Shown: in pieces, positions 11,371 to 22,500 of the stretch
How positions within the stretch are numbered: the first letter of the stretch is position 1
Layout of the letters: each line of letters opens with the position of its first letter
Assembly: GCA_003415625.1 (NCBI GenBank)
Contig: PYIU01000006.1
Coordinates: forward strand, 1,984,001 to 2,048,000
Origin: Aquanectria penicillioides
Lineage: Eukaryota > Ascomycota > Sordariomycetes > Hypocreales > Nectriaceae
Reading direction: 5' to 3'
Length of the DNA stretch: 64,000 nucleotides
Made by a program: the position numbers and the translations under genes
The notes under the pieces: model-generated
Seen by the model: the letters and a program-made list of their open reading frames with translations, nothing else
The model's database searches: none
What the model was told of the DNA's origin: nothing

Positions 11371-12188
11371 TCAATGAACCCACGCACTGCCCGATGATCG
11401 CCTTCCCTTCTCATATAGCCATTTGCTGTTGAGTCCAACGCTGGTTCGCTTGCCTCCCGAGGGGCTCGGCGAAGCGGGGTCTGAGAACAGGTTGCTTGAT
11501 GAGCTGGCACCGAAGGGGTTGCTGGACCCAAATGATGATCGCCGACTGTTTCCAAAGCCGTTGACGCTCTTCTGGAAGAGCGGGCTACCGAGAGGCGAAC
11601 CAGTGCCACCCTGGACAATGGGGCTGCCCCGACCGGACAAAGGCGAGCTGGCATAGCTTCCCCTGCTTCCCACAGACCCGGCTATCGAAGGCGTACGCGA
11701 GTATCGTGGAGGGGTGCTGAACTTGGCATCGGGAGTGGGTGCCACAGAGGAGGGAGGAAGGCCGAGCAGCTGGCGCTGGGCGGCAGTAAGGGGGATATCG
11801 GAGAGGTCGTCCTGCGGGCGGATAAGGGGAAGGCATGCTATGCCAATATTGAAGACAGGAACAAGCTGGAGAATGAACCACGTCCAGCTCAGATATACTC
11901 TAACGGTGTGAGGGACTCTGGGGAAGGGTGTTAGTGGATAGATACAGTTAGTCGCCGAGGGAGGATCACTTACGCTTGGGAGCCAATATTGAGCTTGGCG
12001 AGAAGCTGGGCAGACCAGAGGGCAAGAAGAGCGACAACGTTGTAAGCTATCTGCCGCACATTCTTCTCCGAGAAGGTGGTTGCATTGCGCCGCCTCGTGA
12101 TTTCATCGAGGCGCGGGTGTCTCCAAGTGCCAGGGCTGTCGGTGACAAGAGGGTTCTTCATAGGGGTGGATTTGACAGGGGTCGACAT
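11371..12188 (-). CDS. POM34: POM34-like nuclear pore membrane protein
   Basis: Two exons (11974-12188 and 11371-11917) give 253 aa. The N-terminus has a Thr/Pro-rich segment, then TWRHPRLDEITRRRNATTF, followed by two hydrophobic helices (IAYNVVALLALWSAQLL and LSWTWFILQLVPVFNIGIA) joined by a short loop across the intron. The C-terminal third is Ser/Gly/Pro-rich with repeated SPLxG/GSP-type motifs and ends SKWLYEKGRRSSGSAWVH. Two central helices with disordered termini fit the integral nuclear-pore protein Pom34, which anchors the pore in the envelope with Pom152 and Ndc1. I recognise the fungal form by its WRHP and WLYEKGRR blocks, from memory rather than by alignment. It is divergent from IES1 with 874 bp between starts. 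Confidence 0.72.
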
Positions 12189-13062
12189 CTTGACGGGGGG
12201 ATATGTCAGGACGAGGCGAGTGGGAGAGGTTGGTTGCGCGCGACCGTCGTGTATGGTGGTGATGGTCGTTTGGTGTGTTGGATCACCACGTGCAGGTTTG
12301 GCGTATTGACGGTGCTGAGGCTAAGGGACGAATGCTCGATGCTTCCTGTGAAACTGAACCTGTCCAGGTACCGCACTGGTGAAGCTGCTATGGGTTAGTA
12401 GTCGCTAGAAGAGGCCGAAGCCGTGGTGAGGGCGGTTGCTCCCTTGGTCGTGGGATTTGTTGACGTTTGCACGACGATTCCAGCCAGAGATGAAAGAACA
12501 GGGCCCCCAATCGAGCCTCGAGGAAAACACGGCCAGGCCAGGTGCCAAGGCCTGCTTGGTTTGGGCGGGTTGCAGTGAGCGACCAGGCACGGGCCACGCT
12601 CACGTATGCGCCACAGTGCCTTTTTTCGAGAGGCCAGGAGAGCGCAGAGAGCCTGCAGAGCCACCGCGCGCGCATCACCGCTAAGCCACAGGGGACCTGG
12701 GGCACCTCCACCAAAATCCGCTAACCTTCAGCGCATCGTTGACGCGCCGCAGCGAGCCGCTTTGTGGTGGGTGAGGCTGGTTGCACAGCTGTGGCATCCT
12801 CATCTTCGCATGCGCACCCTCGTCAAAAACCTCGCCCTCGCATCACAATCGGCCTCGTCATCGCCATCCGCGACACGAACTCCTCCATCATCGGGTCGCA
12901 CCCCACGAAAGCGACTGCTACCTCTCTCGAATAGCTTTCTCTACGACATGGCCTTGCGCCGTTAATCCCAACGCACATCCCCCCCAAACGAGTTTCTCCC
13001 GCCTGGCTTGCTCCCCCCCTTGGGTCAGCAAACTCGTCTCGAAAAAACGAAACCCATCCACC
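12189..13062. promoter_or_regulatory. Divergent promoter POM34-like / IES1
   Basis: An 874-bp region separates two housekeeping genes. It includes a CACGTG E-box near 12288 and a pyrimidine-rich leader just before the IES1 ATG. I see no further gene. Confidence 0.5.
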
Positions 13063-15132
13063 ATGGCTGCGTCTCCGAGCTCCGTCGCCGCCACGTCCGA
13101 AATCGAGCCACCGAGCTCCCCCGTCCAGCCTGAGGGCAAGTCGTTCGTGTCTCGTGCCGTCACTGAAGATGACGATACACGGATGGCCGATGCGACGCCC
13201 GACCCTGTGGAGAAGGCCCCTCGCGGCAAGGGAAAGGCATCGCAGGCCAAAGACGCCAGCGGCCAACAGCAGATTGGCAAGATCCGCCATCTGAAGAAGG
13301 AAGATGGAGAGCCCCTCTGGCGAGAGGACATCCAGTACGACTTCCTGAAGGCTGTCTTCGACAACGAACAGGCCGTCTTCACCAACTCCTACGACGACAA
13401 GATGCCCAAGCAGAACTTCGCCGACCTTTACATCGACACCATGTCTCGCAGCACAAAAACCAGCAAGGTCCTTAGAGACAAGCTATTGAGTGACAGAGAA
13501 GCTGCTAAGGGTATGGCCATGGTCTGTTTGCTGGTCAACGTTGGTCGAATGAACACTACCCTTAACTGTAGGCAAATCCATTTGTATCCCAAGCTCGACA
13601 ATGCATACTGACTCTTGATAGTTTTCCCCGAAATGCGAGCTCAGCTTCGAACCTACCACGCCATCCCCTCCCTTCAGGCCCACCAGGATGCTCACGCATA
13701 CAAGCAGCTGCAAGATGCGCCTCGTCTCAAGTCTATCCTAAAGGGTGGCGCCGAAGATCGCAACGAGCCCAATTCGCTAGACAAGATCAAGGGCGAAGAT
13801 GTTCCGCGCACAAATCCCGTCAACCTCATTTTTGTCATGTGCAACACGGCTCAGAAGATCGCTGAGTTGCACTTCCCTCGACACCGCGAGTTCCACGACC
13901 TTGTCATGAAGACACAATACACCAGCATGTCACGAGCAAATGCCTTTCTCTGGCTTATGTGGTTCTACCTCGAATCCGACTTCACTGAGGAAGGATGCGA
14001 AGAAAACCCCTTTGGACCGGGTGTCGATTACGGCTTGGATGTGGCAAACCAGGGAGTGCCCATGCTACAAGAGATGACGGACGAGGAAAAGGCCAAGGAG
14101 AACGTGGATACGCCCGAGGAGATTGAATTTGGCCGCCTCAAGCAAAAAACGCGAGCCAAGATTTTGGAGATGGACCAAGCGTATCTCAATGAGCGAGAGA
14201 ACAAGCGCGGGAAAATTCGACCACCTTTCGATGATGGGCCCGCAATCCTTCCTCGCATCAGACCCTCCAAACACGAGTCGGATATGGATAGTACCCGATC
14301 TACTCCCCCACCGAGAGCACTTGGCCGAGGTCTTGGTTCTGCACGAAGAGGTGCTCCCCTCAAGTATCAAATCTTTGAGGGCTCTTCGCCGGCGCACCAC
14401 GGCGAAGGAGTCATTGCAAGGAAGCCGCGCCCTCCAACCGCACACCAGTTGGCCGTTGAAAGAAACCGAACGCAGAGAGTGGAGTACATACTGGATCGTG
14501 GACTTCGCAAGCAACATCACAAGAGCAGAAAGGTTCGACGTCAAGATGGCGCCATTGTCAGGGCGTACAGGCGTCTCAAAGCCCAGACCGACCCTTTCGA
14601 GGACAGCGATGACGACAACGCCATTCCCAGAAACCTGTCATATGTTGGAGACAAGAACCCCGGGCCGTTCCGAGAGAAGGGAGTCCACGGACTGGCTTTG
14701 CTTTCAACTGAGAATGATGACTACGGCGAGGAGGTCAGCTCTTACGCTGCCGCTCTGAGACGATCGACGCGTCGATTAACCCGCTGGAGCGCGAGCACAG
14801 TCACTCTCGGCGTTATTCCTCCAGTCAAGCGACCGAGGAAGCACAAGGAGATCAAAGATGTGGACGACGATGGTCTCGACGAGGCGGGCGAGCCCAAGGC
14901 CAATGGCGATATCAATGGGGATGCTAATGGCGACATGACCTTGGGAGATATGACGGTGGGAGACATGACGGTGGGAGACATGACTGTTGGCGACATGACG
15001 ATGGGCGATGTCACCATGGATGATGCTGAAATGGAGGACCAGACCGTTCTTAACGAGGAAGAGGACAGGGCCGATGATGACATCGACGACGCTGACCGAA
15101 CGGAAGTCATGGGCGATTCCGATGTAGAATAG
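13063..15132 (+). CDS. IES1: INO80 chromatin-remodelling complex subunit Ies1
   Basis: Two exons (13063-13567, 13622-15132) give 671 aa. The N-terminal ~60 residues are disordered and acidic. A conserved core follows: GKIRHLKKEDGEPLWREDIQ, FLKAVFDNEQAVFTN, FADLYIDTMSRS, then across the intron LNFFPEMRAQLRTYHAIPS, and FLWLMWFYLESDFTEE. This core is what I recognise as fungal Ies1, a subunit of the INO80 ATP-dependent nucleosome remodeller in the nucleus. The rest is charged and low-complexity with basic patches (HHKSRKVRRQDG) and ends in an acidic tail carrying six copies of a GDMTV-like pentapeptide. The ATG at 13063 has a good context (ACCATGG) and starts just after a pyrimidine-rich leader. 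Confidence 0.85.
14928..15017 (+). repeat. 15-bp coding minisatellite in IES1
   Basis: Six tandem units of about 15 bp encode GDMTL, GDMTV, GDMTV, GDMTV, GDMTM and GDVTM. Units differ by a few silent or conservative changes. The array sits in the acidic C-terminal tail. Confidence 0.85.
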
Positions 15133-16265
15133 TAACTACAAAGGGCCGTACATGGATGATTGCATCGCATTGAGGGGAGGACGGGAGAGTATGTCTGTAA
15201 ATCTAGCTCGAAATGGATGGTAAGGACGGGAAAGCAAAGAAAGAGCGGTCTCGAGGCGATGTAAAAAGGGCGATCGCATAGGAACCAGGATTCGGAGGAG
15301 TTGTTTTTTTTTTTGCTTTTTTTTTGTTGCTTGCTCTCTGACTTGGTCTCTGTCTTTTCTTTGCGGTCTTTTTTTTTTTTTTTTTTTTTTTTCGGTCGCA
15401 GCTTATAATGTTCGTACGAGGCGTTGAGATGTGTGTGTGTACGAGAAGGTATTAGGGAACTTGGCGTTGCTTTTCACTCGAGCCTGCCAGAGGGAGAATC
15501 AGGGAGAAAAGAAAAACCACATAGAAGTGATTGAAAAGAGCCAACCAAAAAATACAAGAATTATTACAGGTCCACGATGGACACAATTGTTGTTACCAAA
15601 CGTGTAGCTGCCGTCGTGTCTACCTACCTACTTAAGGTACAGCATAGATTCCACATCATGCAAGTATCCATCCGCACAGCCGCATATGTCGGGACTGCCA
15701 ACGATGCTGCCGCTGCGTCTCAGAAAACCCGAACACGAGAGCGGCAGTTGTTCTGCGTCCCAAGTCGCGCGAAATTGGGCCAGCGCCTAATAGCGATTTG
15801 TATAGGCCATAGGGCGGGCCGGTTAATTGTCGTTCATCTCCAAACCCCTGGACCCTGAGTTGTAGGTACGAATACTGGGCTGGCGTCACCCGGAATTCGA
15901 GGATGCCGAGCGGTGAGCCCCGGCAGTTTTCGTCCCAGCACCAGCGCCAGCACCAGTGGCCAGTGGCCAGGGGGGTAAGTCAAGGCGGACCTGTCCCCCC
16001 GCCGACACACAATCTCCGCTGTGAATGTCCTCAACATTGATCGGCTCGAACGCGCCCGCGCGACTGGTCGCAATTTCTCGTCCGCCGTCTATCCCCTCCG
16101 CTCCACCTCTGTCTGAGCCAATTGATCCAGGGTCGGCGCCGCTCATCCTGCTCGTCACTCCCTTTTAATTCTCCCCTCTCTTTTTTTATTCCCCGGATCT
16201 CTGTCCTTCCCTCCTCCTCAACCGCAGGAAAACCCCCCAAACCCCCCCCAGATCCAGTTGTCGCA
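15133..16265. other. Intergenic with long T tracts
   Basis: This 1.1-kb gap holds the IES1 3' region and the ERG2 promoter. It has poly-T runs near 15304-15325 and a 24-base T run at 15369-15392. A C/T-rich leader (about 16150-16260) precedes the ERG2 start. No gene is supported. Confidence 0.55.
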
Positions 16266-17076
16266 ATGCCCAAGTCCGATAGCGCCCCGGCCGGCATCAG
16301 CCGCCTCCTGGGCATTCTGGCCCTGCTCACCGGTCTCCTGACGTCCGTCTTCTACGTCCTGGAGCAGAACCTCGACAAGTTCTACGTCCTCGACCTCGAG
16401 CACCTCGACGACCTCTCCAAGCGCGCCCTCGCCCAGCATGGAAACAACACCCGCGCCGTTGTGTCGTACATCACCTCGGAGCTCCACGAGAAGCATCCCG
16501 CCCACATCAACCTGAACGAGGAGTGGGTTTTCAACAACGCTGGCGGTGCCATGGGTGCCATGTACATCATCCACGCTAGTAAGAAACTTGCCCGATTGCA
16601 TGCTGGTCGATTCATCCAGATGCTAACTCAATTGCAGGTATCACCGAGTACCTCATCATCTTCGGTTCGCGCCCCGCTACAATTCCCATGCTCCGCTCCG
16701 TAGGGAGATAGAGCCATCATAACTAACAACCCAAACAGGAACCGCAATTGGCACCGAGGGCCACACCGGCCGCCACACTGCTGATGACTACTTCCACATC
16801 CTCTCCGGAACCCAGCTGGCCTACGTCCCCGGCGAGTACGAGCCCGAGGTCTACCCCGCCGGCAGCATTCACCACCTCCGCCGTGGTGACGTCAAGCAGT
16901 ACAAGATGCCCGAGGGCTGCTTCGCCCTGGAGTATGCTCGCGGATGGATCCCTCCCATGCTGTTCTTCGGCTTTGCCGATGGCCTGTCCAGCACCCTCGA
17001 CTTCCCAACTCTCTGGCACACCACTCGCATCACTGGACGCGAGATGATCTCCAACCTGCTCAAGGGCAAGCTGTAA
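16266..17076 (+). CDS. ERG2: C-8 sterol isomerase ERG2
   Basis: Three exons (16266-16578, 16638-16664, 16739-17076) give 225 aa, the usual length. The middle exon is only 27 nt and encodes ITEYLIIFG. Visible features: one N-terminal membrane helix ([19 protein letters not shown]), then [41 protein letters not shown], the cupin-like [17 protein letters not shown], and [21 protein letters not shown]. Erg2 moves the sterol double bond from C8 to C7 in the endoplasmic reticulum during ergosterol synthesis and is related to the sigma-1 receptor. The reading is intact with all conserved blocks. Confidence 0.96.
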
Positions 17077-17774
17077 AGATTTTTGTTTTTAGTCAATGCC
17101 TGTTTAGAAAAAAAGAGGGACTTGAAAAGTTGATGGGGCGGTTGAGCCCACGGATTTGGCGCTGCTTGGTGGAGGGATTGTAGGATGGGAATTGTCTTTT
17201 CGGTTCAATCCATCTTACTTAGGCAAAGCAAGTAATCTTTGCAAGTGGCTAGTGTTTTGACGCGCGCGAGAGATATATAATCGTATAGAAGGCCATCTGA
17301 TTGCATATACCTGGAAGATGCCAAAAAGTCCTACCCACTTACTCAATATCTCGCGAGCTTCCGATTCATATTATGTGTAAGAATGTGGTACTGGATTCTT
17401 GCTCTAAACAGCATGTAATGAATAAATTAAATAATGTTAAAAAATTTGTTTATTTATTTTATTTTCTGTTATTTTCTTTCTTTCTTTCTTTCCTTATTTT
17501 TCTTTCATATTGCATGCGGGCATCACATGCCAGATCCACACCTTGAATAGCACACTTCTGCATCCCACAAGCAGAAGTGGACAATCTACCAGTGCAGTGC
17601 GTCGCTTGCTTGTTTGCATCACTCGCTTATTATATACGTTGTAGTTGGACCAAATTCTGTTGATAACTTTTCGCAGCACTAGAGTTCGGACGCCGGCGAG
17701 ATATGAACCCAATCAGGTGGATATTCGCCGCAAAGGTAAACCACTCAGTTCAGAATGCGATGTACAGCTGCCCG
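17077..17774. other. ERG2 3' flank, AT-rich
   Basis: About 700 bp are AT-rich, with TTTCTTTC repeats near 17470-17500. I see no gene. Confidence 0.45.
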
Positions 17775-18660
17775 CTATCGTGGTGAAACTCCCTTACTCC
17801 AAAATCCAGAATGCTTACGTTTCAACTTTGCCATCTGACGTTTCATCCATGTTGGTCGCAGGTCGGGGCATGCATAGACAAACAACTGAAGGCCGCCCAC
17901 GAGAAACCGTTCGGCTGCGATTCGTTCTTGTTGACTTGTCGATTCAACTTTTTTTGTTTGTTTAGTATTTTTAACGACCGTAAGCTGCATTAGATTGACT
18001 TCTTCGCCATCGGATTCCAAGTCAGACTCGTAAGTTGACTTGGTTGGCTTTTTCGCAACGTGCTTGCTTGCGCGGTGGAGCCTTGGATAGTGCTGGAAGA
18101 CAAATGTCAGATCAAAATAACGACCATGGATGGTTTCACAGTTTGGGATACAACTTAATCTTGGTCGCTTTTCTTTTCTCAGGCGTCTTTGGAGCAGCCT
18201 TGTTGGCAGTACCTGAGACTGAATTGCTTGGGGCAATCGGAACACCACCTTCGTAGTCGGTGTTGGACACAACCAGAAACTTCCTCATCTTCTTGGCTCC
18301 TGTTGAGAATTCTGGGTTCAAGGGGTTGTTTTCTCAATTCTCATCTCTCCTGCACCACGGCGGACAACCGTCGCATAGTCCGGGAACTTGGCGGCGAATT
18401 GCTTCCAGCTTCGTCCCAGCTTATCTTCCGTGAAACCTGCTCCTGTCATAAGAGCACCGGCTAGTTGTAGAGTCAAGTTCTTCCTTGGGTTCAGTCCCTT
18501 GCAAGTACAAGTACACCCTGTCGCGCCCGAACAAGTCACAATATCTCACCATCGTCGGCATCATTGTCAAATCCGCCATCCGAACCATCCACCTCAGCTT
18601 CATCATCGCCCTCCTGCTCCAGAGTAAGACCTAATAGTGCTTCAAATGGAGCCAATATCG
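17775..18660 (-). pseudogene. Fragmented coding-like stretches, unknown
   Basis: Several short open pieces in different minus-strand frames have protein-like composition but no joining model that I trust. An acidic piece (LTLEQEGDDEAEVDGSDGG, about 18545-18650) is followed by KLGRSWKQFAAKFPDYATVV (about 18360-18420), and a basic tail KKMRKFLVVSNTDYEGG and APKTPEKRKATKIKLYPKL (18136-18321). A longer piece ends at 17775. Stops separate them. It could be a decayed gene, perhaps one unit with the relic just upstream on the same strand, or a real gene with introns I cannot resolve. No family is recognised. Confidence 0.35.
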
Positions 18661-18929
18661 GAACTGGTGCGGTGAATTCTTCTCAACTGATAGCATGGTG
18701 AAATGAGAGCGTCCGATGAGGCCCAGTAGGATACAGTGGTCACCCCTTGTCCTTCGAATCTGGCGGGAGATACCAAATATATGGATATGCCTCTCCCCAT
18801 AGCTCTCGAGACCGACTTGGAGGGGTGAAAGTGCAGGGCCTATTTAATTGGGCGCACAGTTTGCAAACCCAGACCCGGCTGGAAAGTTGCCAGATTCAGA
18901 GTCCTTTTTTTTTTTTTTTTCGCATACAA

Positions 18930-19512
18930 TGCCGTTTGCAGCGGTTCTGTAATAGGTGCAATGGTCACACGAGATGGCTTGTTGCATTGTCATGTCTTTT
19001 CCGTCAGCTGGAGTGAGTCTCTAATAAAAGTCGCCTTTAAATCCAGGTGTCTCGGATACACCAATAACGGTCATATCTCCTCCAAACTCTTCTTCCATAA
19101 GATGAAAGTTGAGATCCTAAGGCGCCTTCTCAGCCGCAAGGCATATCTTTCGGGCTTGAGCCTTCCACTCGTAAGTTTGGGATATGTGATCGACCGACAA
19201 CTCCATAATCCTCATGCTTCCTCACAACTCTCTCAAGACCAGAGACAGACTCTGTCCAGGTGATACCTTCCAACACTTGGATAAGAGTCATCGCCTTACT
19301 CTATATTGCGAAAAGGCCCTGGATTGGCGGCATTGAAGCTTTGTCTCGGAGTACCTTGCGCTCAATGGGAACTGTAAGCCGAGTGTCCTGGAGCTCGATG
19401 AACCATTTGAAGCGAACCCCCACGCTTGAAGCCTGGTCAAAGTTTGTGAAAGGACCAACGCTATGGGGCGCGACCCTAAGGACGAAGTCGCTGATACGGA
19501 AAAGCGGAGGTA
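18930..19512 (-). pseudogene. Unknown gene relic with three TAG stops
   Basis: Read on the minus strand, the segment gives a coherent protein-like sequence: ISDFVLRVAPHSVGPF, VRFKWFIELQDTRLTVPI, then stop, then MTLIQVLEGITWTESVSG, DYGVVGRSHIPNL, a frame shift, CLAAEKAP, stop, DLNFHLMEEEFGGDMTVIGV, ETPGFKGDFY, stop. The three stops (19301-19303, 19117-19119, 19021-19023) are all TAG. That is what C-to-T change makes of CAG, the CpA target of repeat-induced point mutation (RIP). The family is not recognised. Composition and charge suggest an ordinary soluble protein, not a transposase I know. Confidence 0.45.
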
Positions 19513-19529
19513 ACCCTTAACTACTACAC

Positions 19530-22500
19530 CAAAAGGTCTACCTATGCCTGGGTTAAGAGTAACATAGGATATTAAGATCTATCAGGCACTGATTCGCATC
19601 AGTCACCTACTACATGAAGTTTATATAGCTTCACACCATATCAGTTGCTCAACTGACCTGTAATGCCATTGTTTGGGTCTTCTATTTGGCTTCTCTTTGC
19701 AGTGCACTGATTTATCCCCGTCCCTTGTTACATCACCGAGTTGTGCGCACTTGGTTGCCGGAATTCATTTCACATTACAGTACCAATAGTAGAGCTTATG
19801 TCTATTTATAGTTATCAGTATTTTTTATTATTTTTAACATTATTATTCTTTTATTATGATTTTATTCTTATTGTAGTATTCTGTAATCTTATTTTCTCTA
19901 GTATTATCGTAGTCTTTCTTTTTCACTATCATTAACATATGGATATTTATTTTTTTTTCCCTTGGAAGACTGAATGTCCTTATCCAGCGCTGTGAAATCT
20001 GTGTTGTCCCAATTGCTGTTTTGTTGATTATCCTTAAAATTATAGTTTCTCGAGGTCCTCCTTGACGTGTTTGAAATTACTGCATTTCAGGGTCCTCAAA
20101 GGGGGACCCCTTAGTTTTTGAGATTACGTACACAAAATAGATTGGGGCGATTTTCCTTCTTATTGGGCGCGGTAGCCCACTTTCATTTAGCTGACTTAAA
20201 TTGTCAAATATCACACTCCTTCCCTCAGTAACATGTAACAGAGCAGAGACACGGTGATGTCGCTACGCTTCTATGCAGCGTCCGGTTTTTAAATGACTGA
20301 AATGAACAACATTTAGGCGATGCCGATATTGTTTGAAAACTGACAGCTTGGACATTGTCGGGACGTCTCATGAAGCCATCTAGAGTATTGACAAGGTGAT
20401 CGAGGACGTTTGAATCGACCCGCAATTTCATTTCACAATTATCTATTCTGTCAGGTGGAGTGCGATGAGTTTTATAATGGGTAACATGCATGCTGAGGAT
20501 TATCACAGTTATTAGATGGAGCCCAATCTTCGGCAATGGAAGTTGATGGGGGCTCTTCATAACGACGTCTGTAGTGTATGATACCACCAGTTGCGTCACC
20601 TATCGGTACTGTATTTAGGTTTTACCACAACAGAAAATACATGCTTCTTTAATACAAAAATACAACATTTTAACACTATTGACATTTCGCATTTTCCTAT
20701 AACCATCATTAAATGAAATGGTAAGTTGCTTCATTAGTTTCACAGCTGTTACTTCTTTGTCTGGTATTTCATAGCCTGTACATGGTAGCCACTAGACATG
20801 ATTTACCACGCCATCACCATGTCCTCAGCTCGAGCACTTCAACAATAACATAAAACTTTCTCAATTCATGTCATCCAACATTCTGAATTTTATCTGCGGC
20901 TGATATCAGAGCCCGTCACTGTTCCTCAGTCGTGATGATGCCTTCCGATCATGATGGTTGTGAATGCTTTTCTTGTTACTTGGCCCTAGGGAGGTTTGGT
21001 CTAACCGCACAAACAACACTTTGTGGAGATGCCTACCCAGGATGTGGTAATGGTCGTTTATGAATGGGGTTCCTGAATGAGAAAATTGGTAGAAACATAT
21101 GGCAGGAACAAGATGCTTTGTGTGATCAGCTCGTCCGAAATAGAGCAACCTGGCTCCTAGCATTGAAAAACAAGAAAAAAAGAAAAGCAAGGTGCATTCT
21201 CAATTGATGATCAAGAAATGAAATTACGTCTTCACCATGATCATAAATCACACCAATGACGATGTGGCAATTGTGAAACCTCTTACCCGCTATATTTGGA
21301 GTCTTCTAGTTCGCAACCATAACATTAGACATTATTTCTTAGCTAAACAAGACAAAGCCTTTAGGGACGATACTAGGATTATCTTATAGCACATGCCCCA
21401 TTTTGGCAATAATAAGATAATTTGTAGGGGTCATGTGAGAATTTGGTATTGGGCGACTGCCTAAATAGAACCCTTTCCAACCCATTGGATAAGCTTAGAT
21501 ATTGGTATAAATGGACGTGATCGGGATCGGCGGATCATGCATCCACCTCCACCTTTAAACTCCAAGATGCAACCCTACGCTCCTCAGCTTCCTTTTTGAC
21601 TGCAAAGCTTTGACTTTGCATGCCAGGTCGATGTGTCAAGGCCACCGCATCCCCGGGGCTGTACGACATGGAAGATCTCAGCCCCCCTAGCGATCAACTT
21701 GTGCCCAATCCTTTGACGTGAACAAAACCCAGCACGTTGGGGCAAGGGAACATGAATAATGGTGAGCCGATGATGTTTATGTTTGTGTCAGTTGATCATC
21801 TCCATTTGTAATGGTTTATGTAATGGTTTTTAGAGACGGTGGCATCGGCTTGAAGTCGATCGTTTAGGGGCTGGTATTCCAAAGTAGCCAGGAAAAGACA
21901 AGCGCGCGCTCATATCTACTCACAAATATAGGCTTGATTTTCAGAACCAGCCGCATGCCGTTATAGCTACCTACACCAGTGTGATTCGGGTTGTTTAGAC
22001 AGGTGCTTGCTTAAACTCGGTGTGGTTGCTACATTGGGTAGTTGGTAATCTACAATAGTAGAACTCCCAGGGATTATCACTGGTTTCAATCGAGTGCAAG
22101 CTGATTTACGAGACGCATGGTAAGCAAACATTATTGTCGATCCGTCTCAGTACCTAACGCACTTGGATTGAACATTGAGGTACAAATAATGCCGCCAAAA
22201 ACCGCTATTGTAGCTGCCTATCCCGACACTTATGCGTCGATAGTGTGGCCTAAACTGGCTCCGATTAGCAGATCGCTCTCCTGATTCATGTTGAATCTGT
22301 ACCGAAATGCTTCCGGGAAGGTATGCACATGAGGAGAAGCGAAGCTGGAAACACAGTGGTTCGGTTAGAGTGTCATTTAGACTAGACGATCGTCCTGGCT
22401 ACCATATCATGACACTGCACCACTGACGTGAATCAGCGGTATCAGTGCGCACTCCAAATTGCACCAACTTTGCTGAGTGGTCAGGCATAGGTCACGGGAA

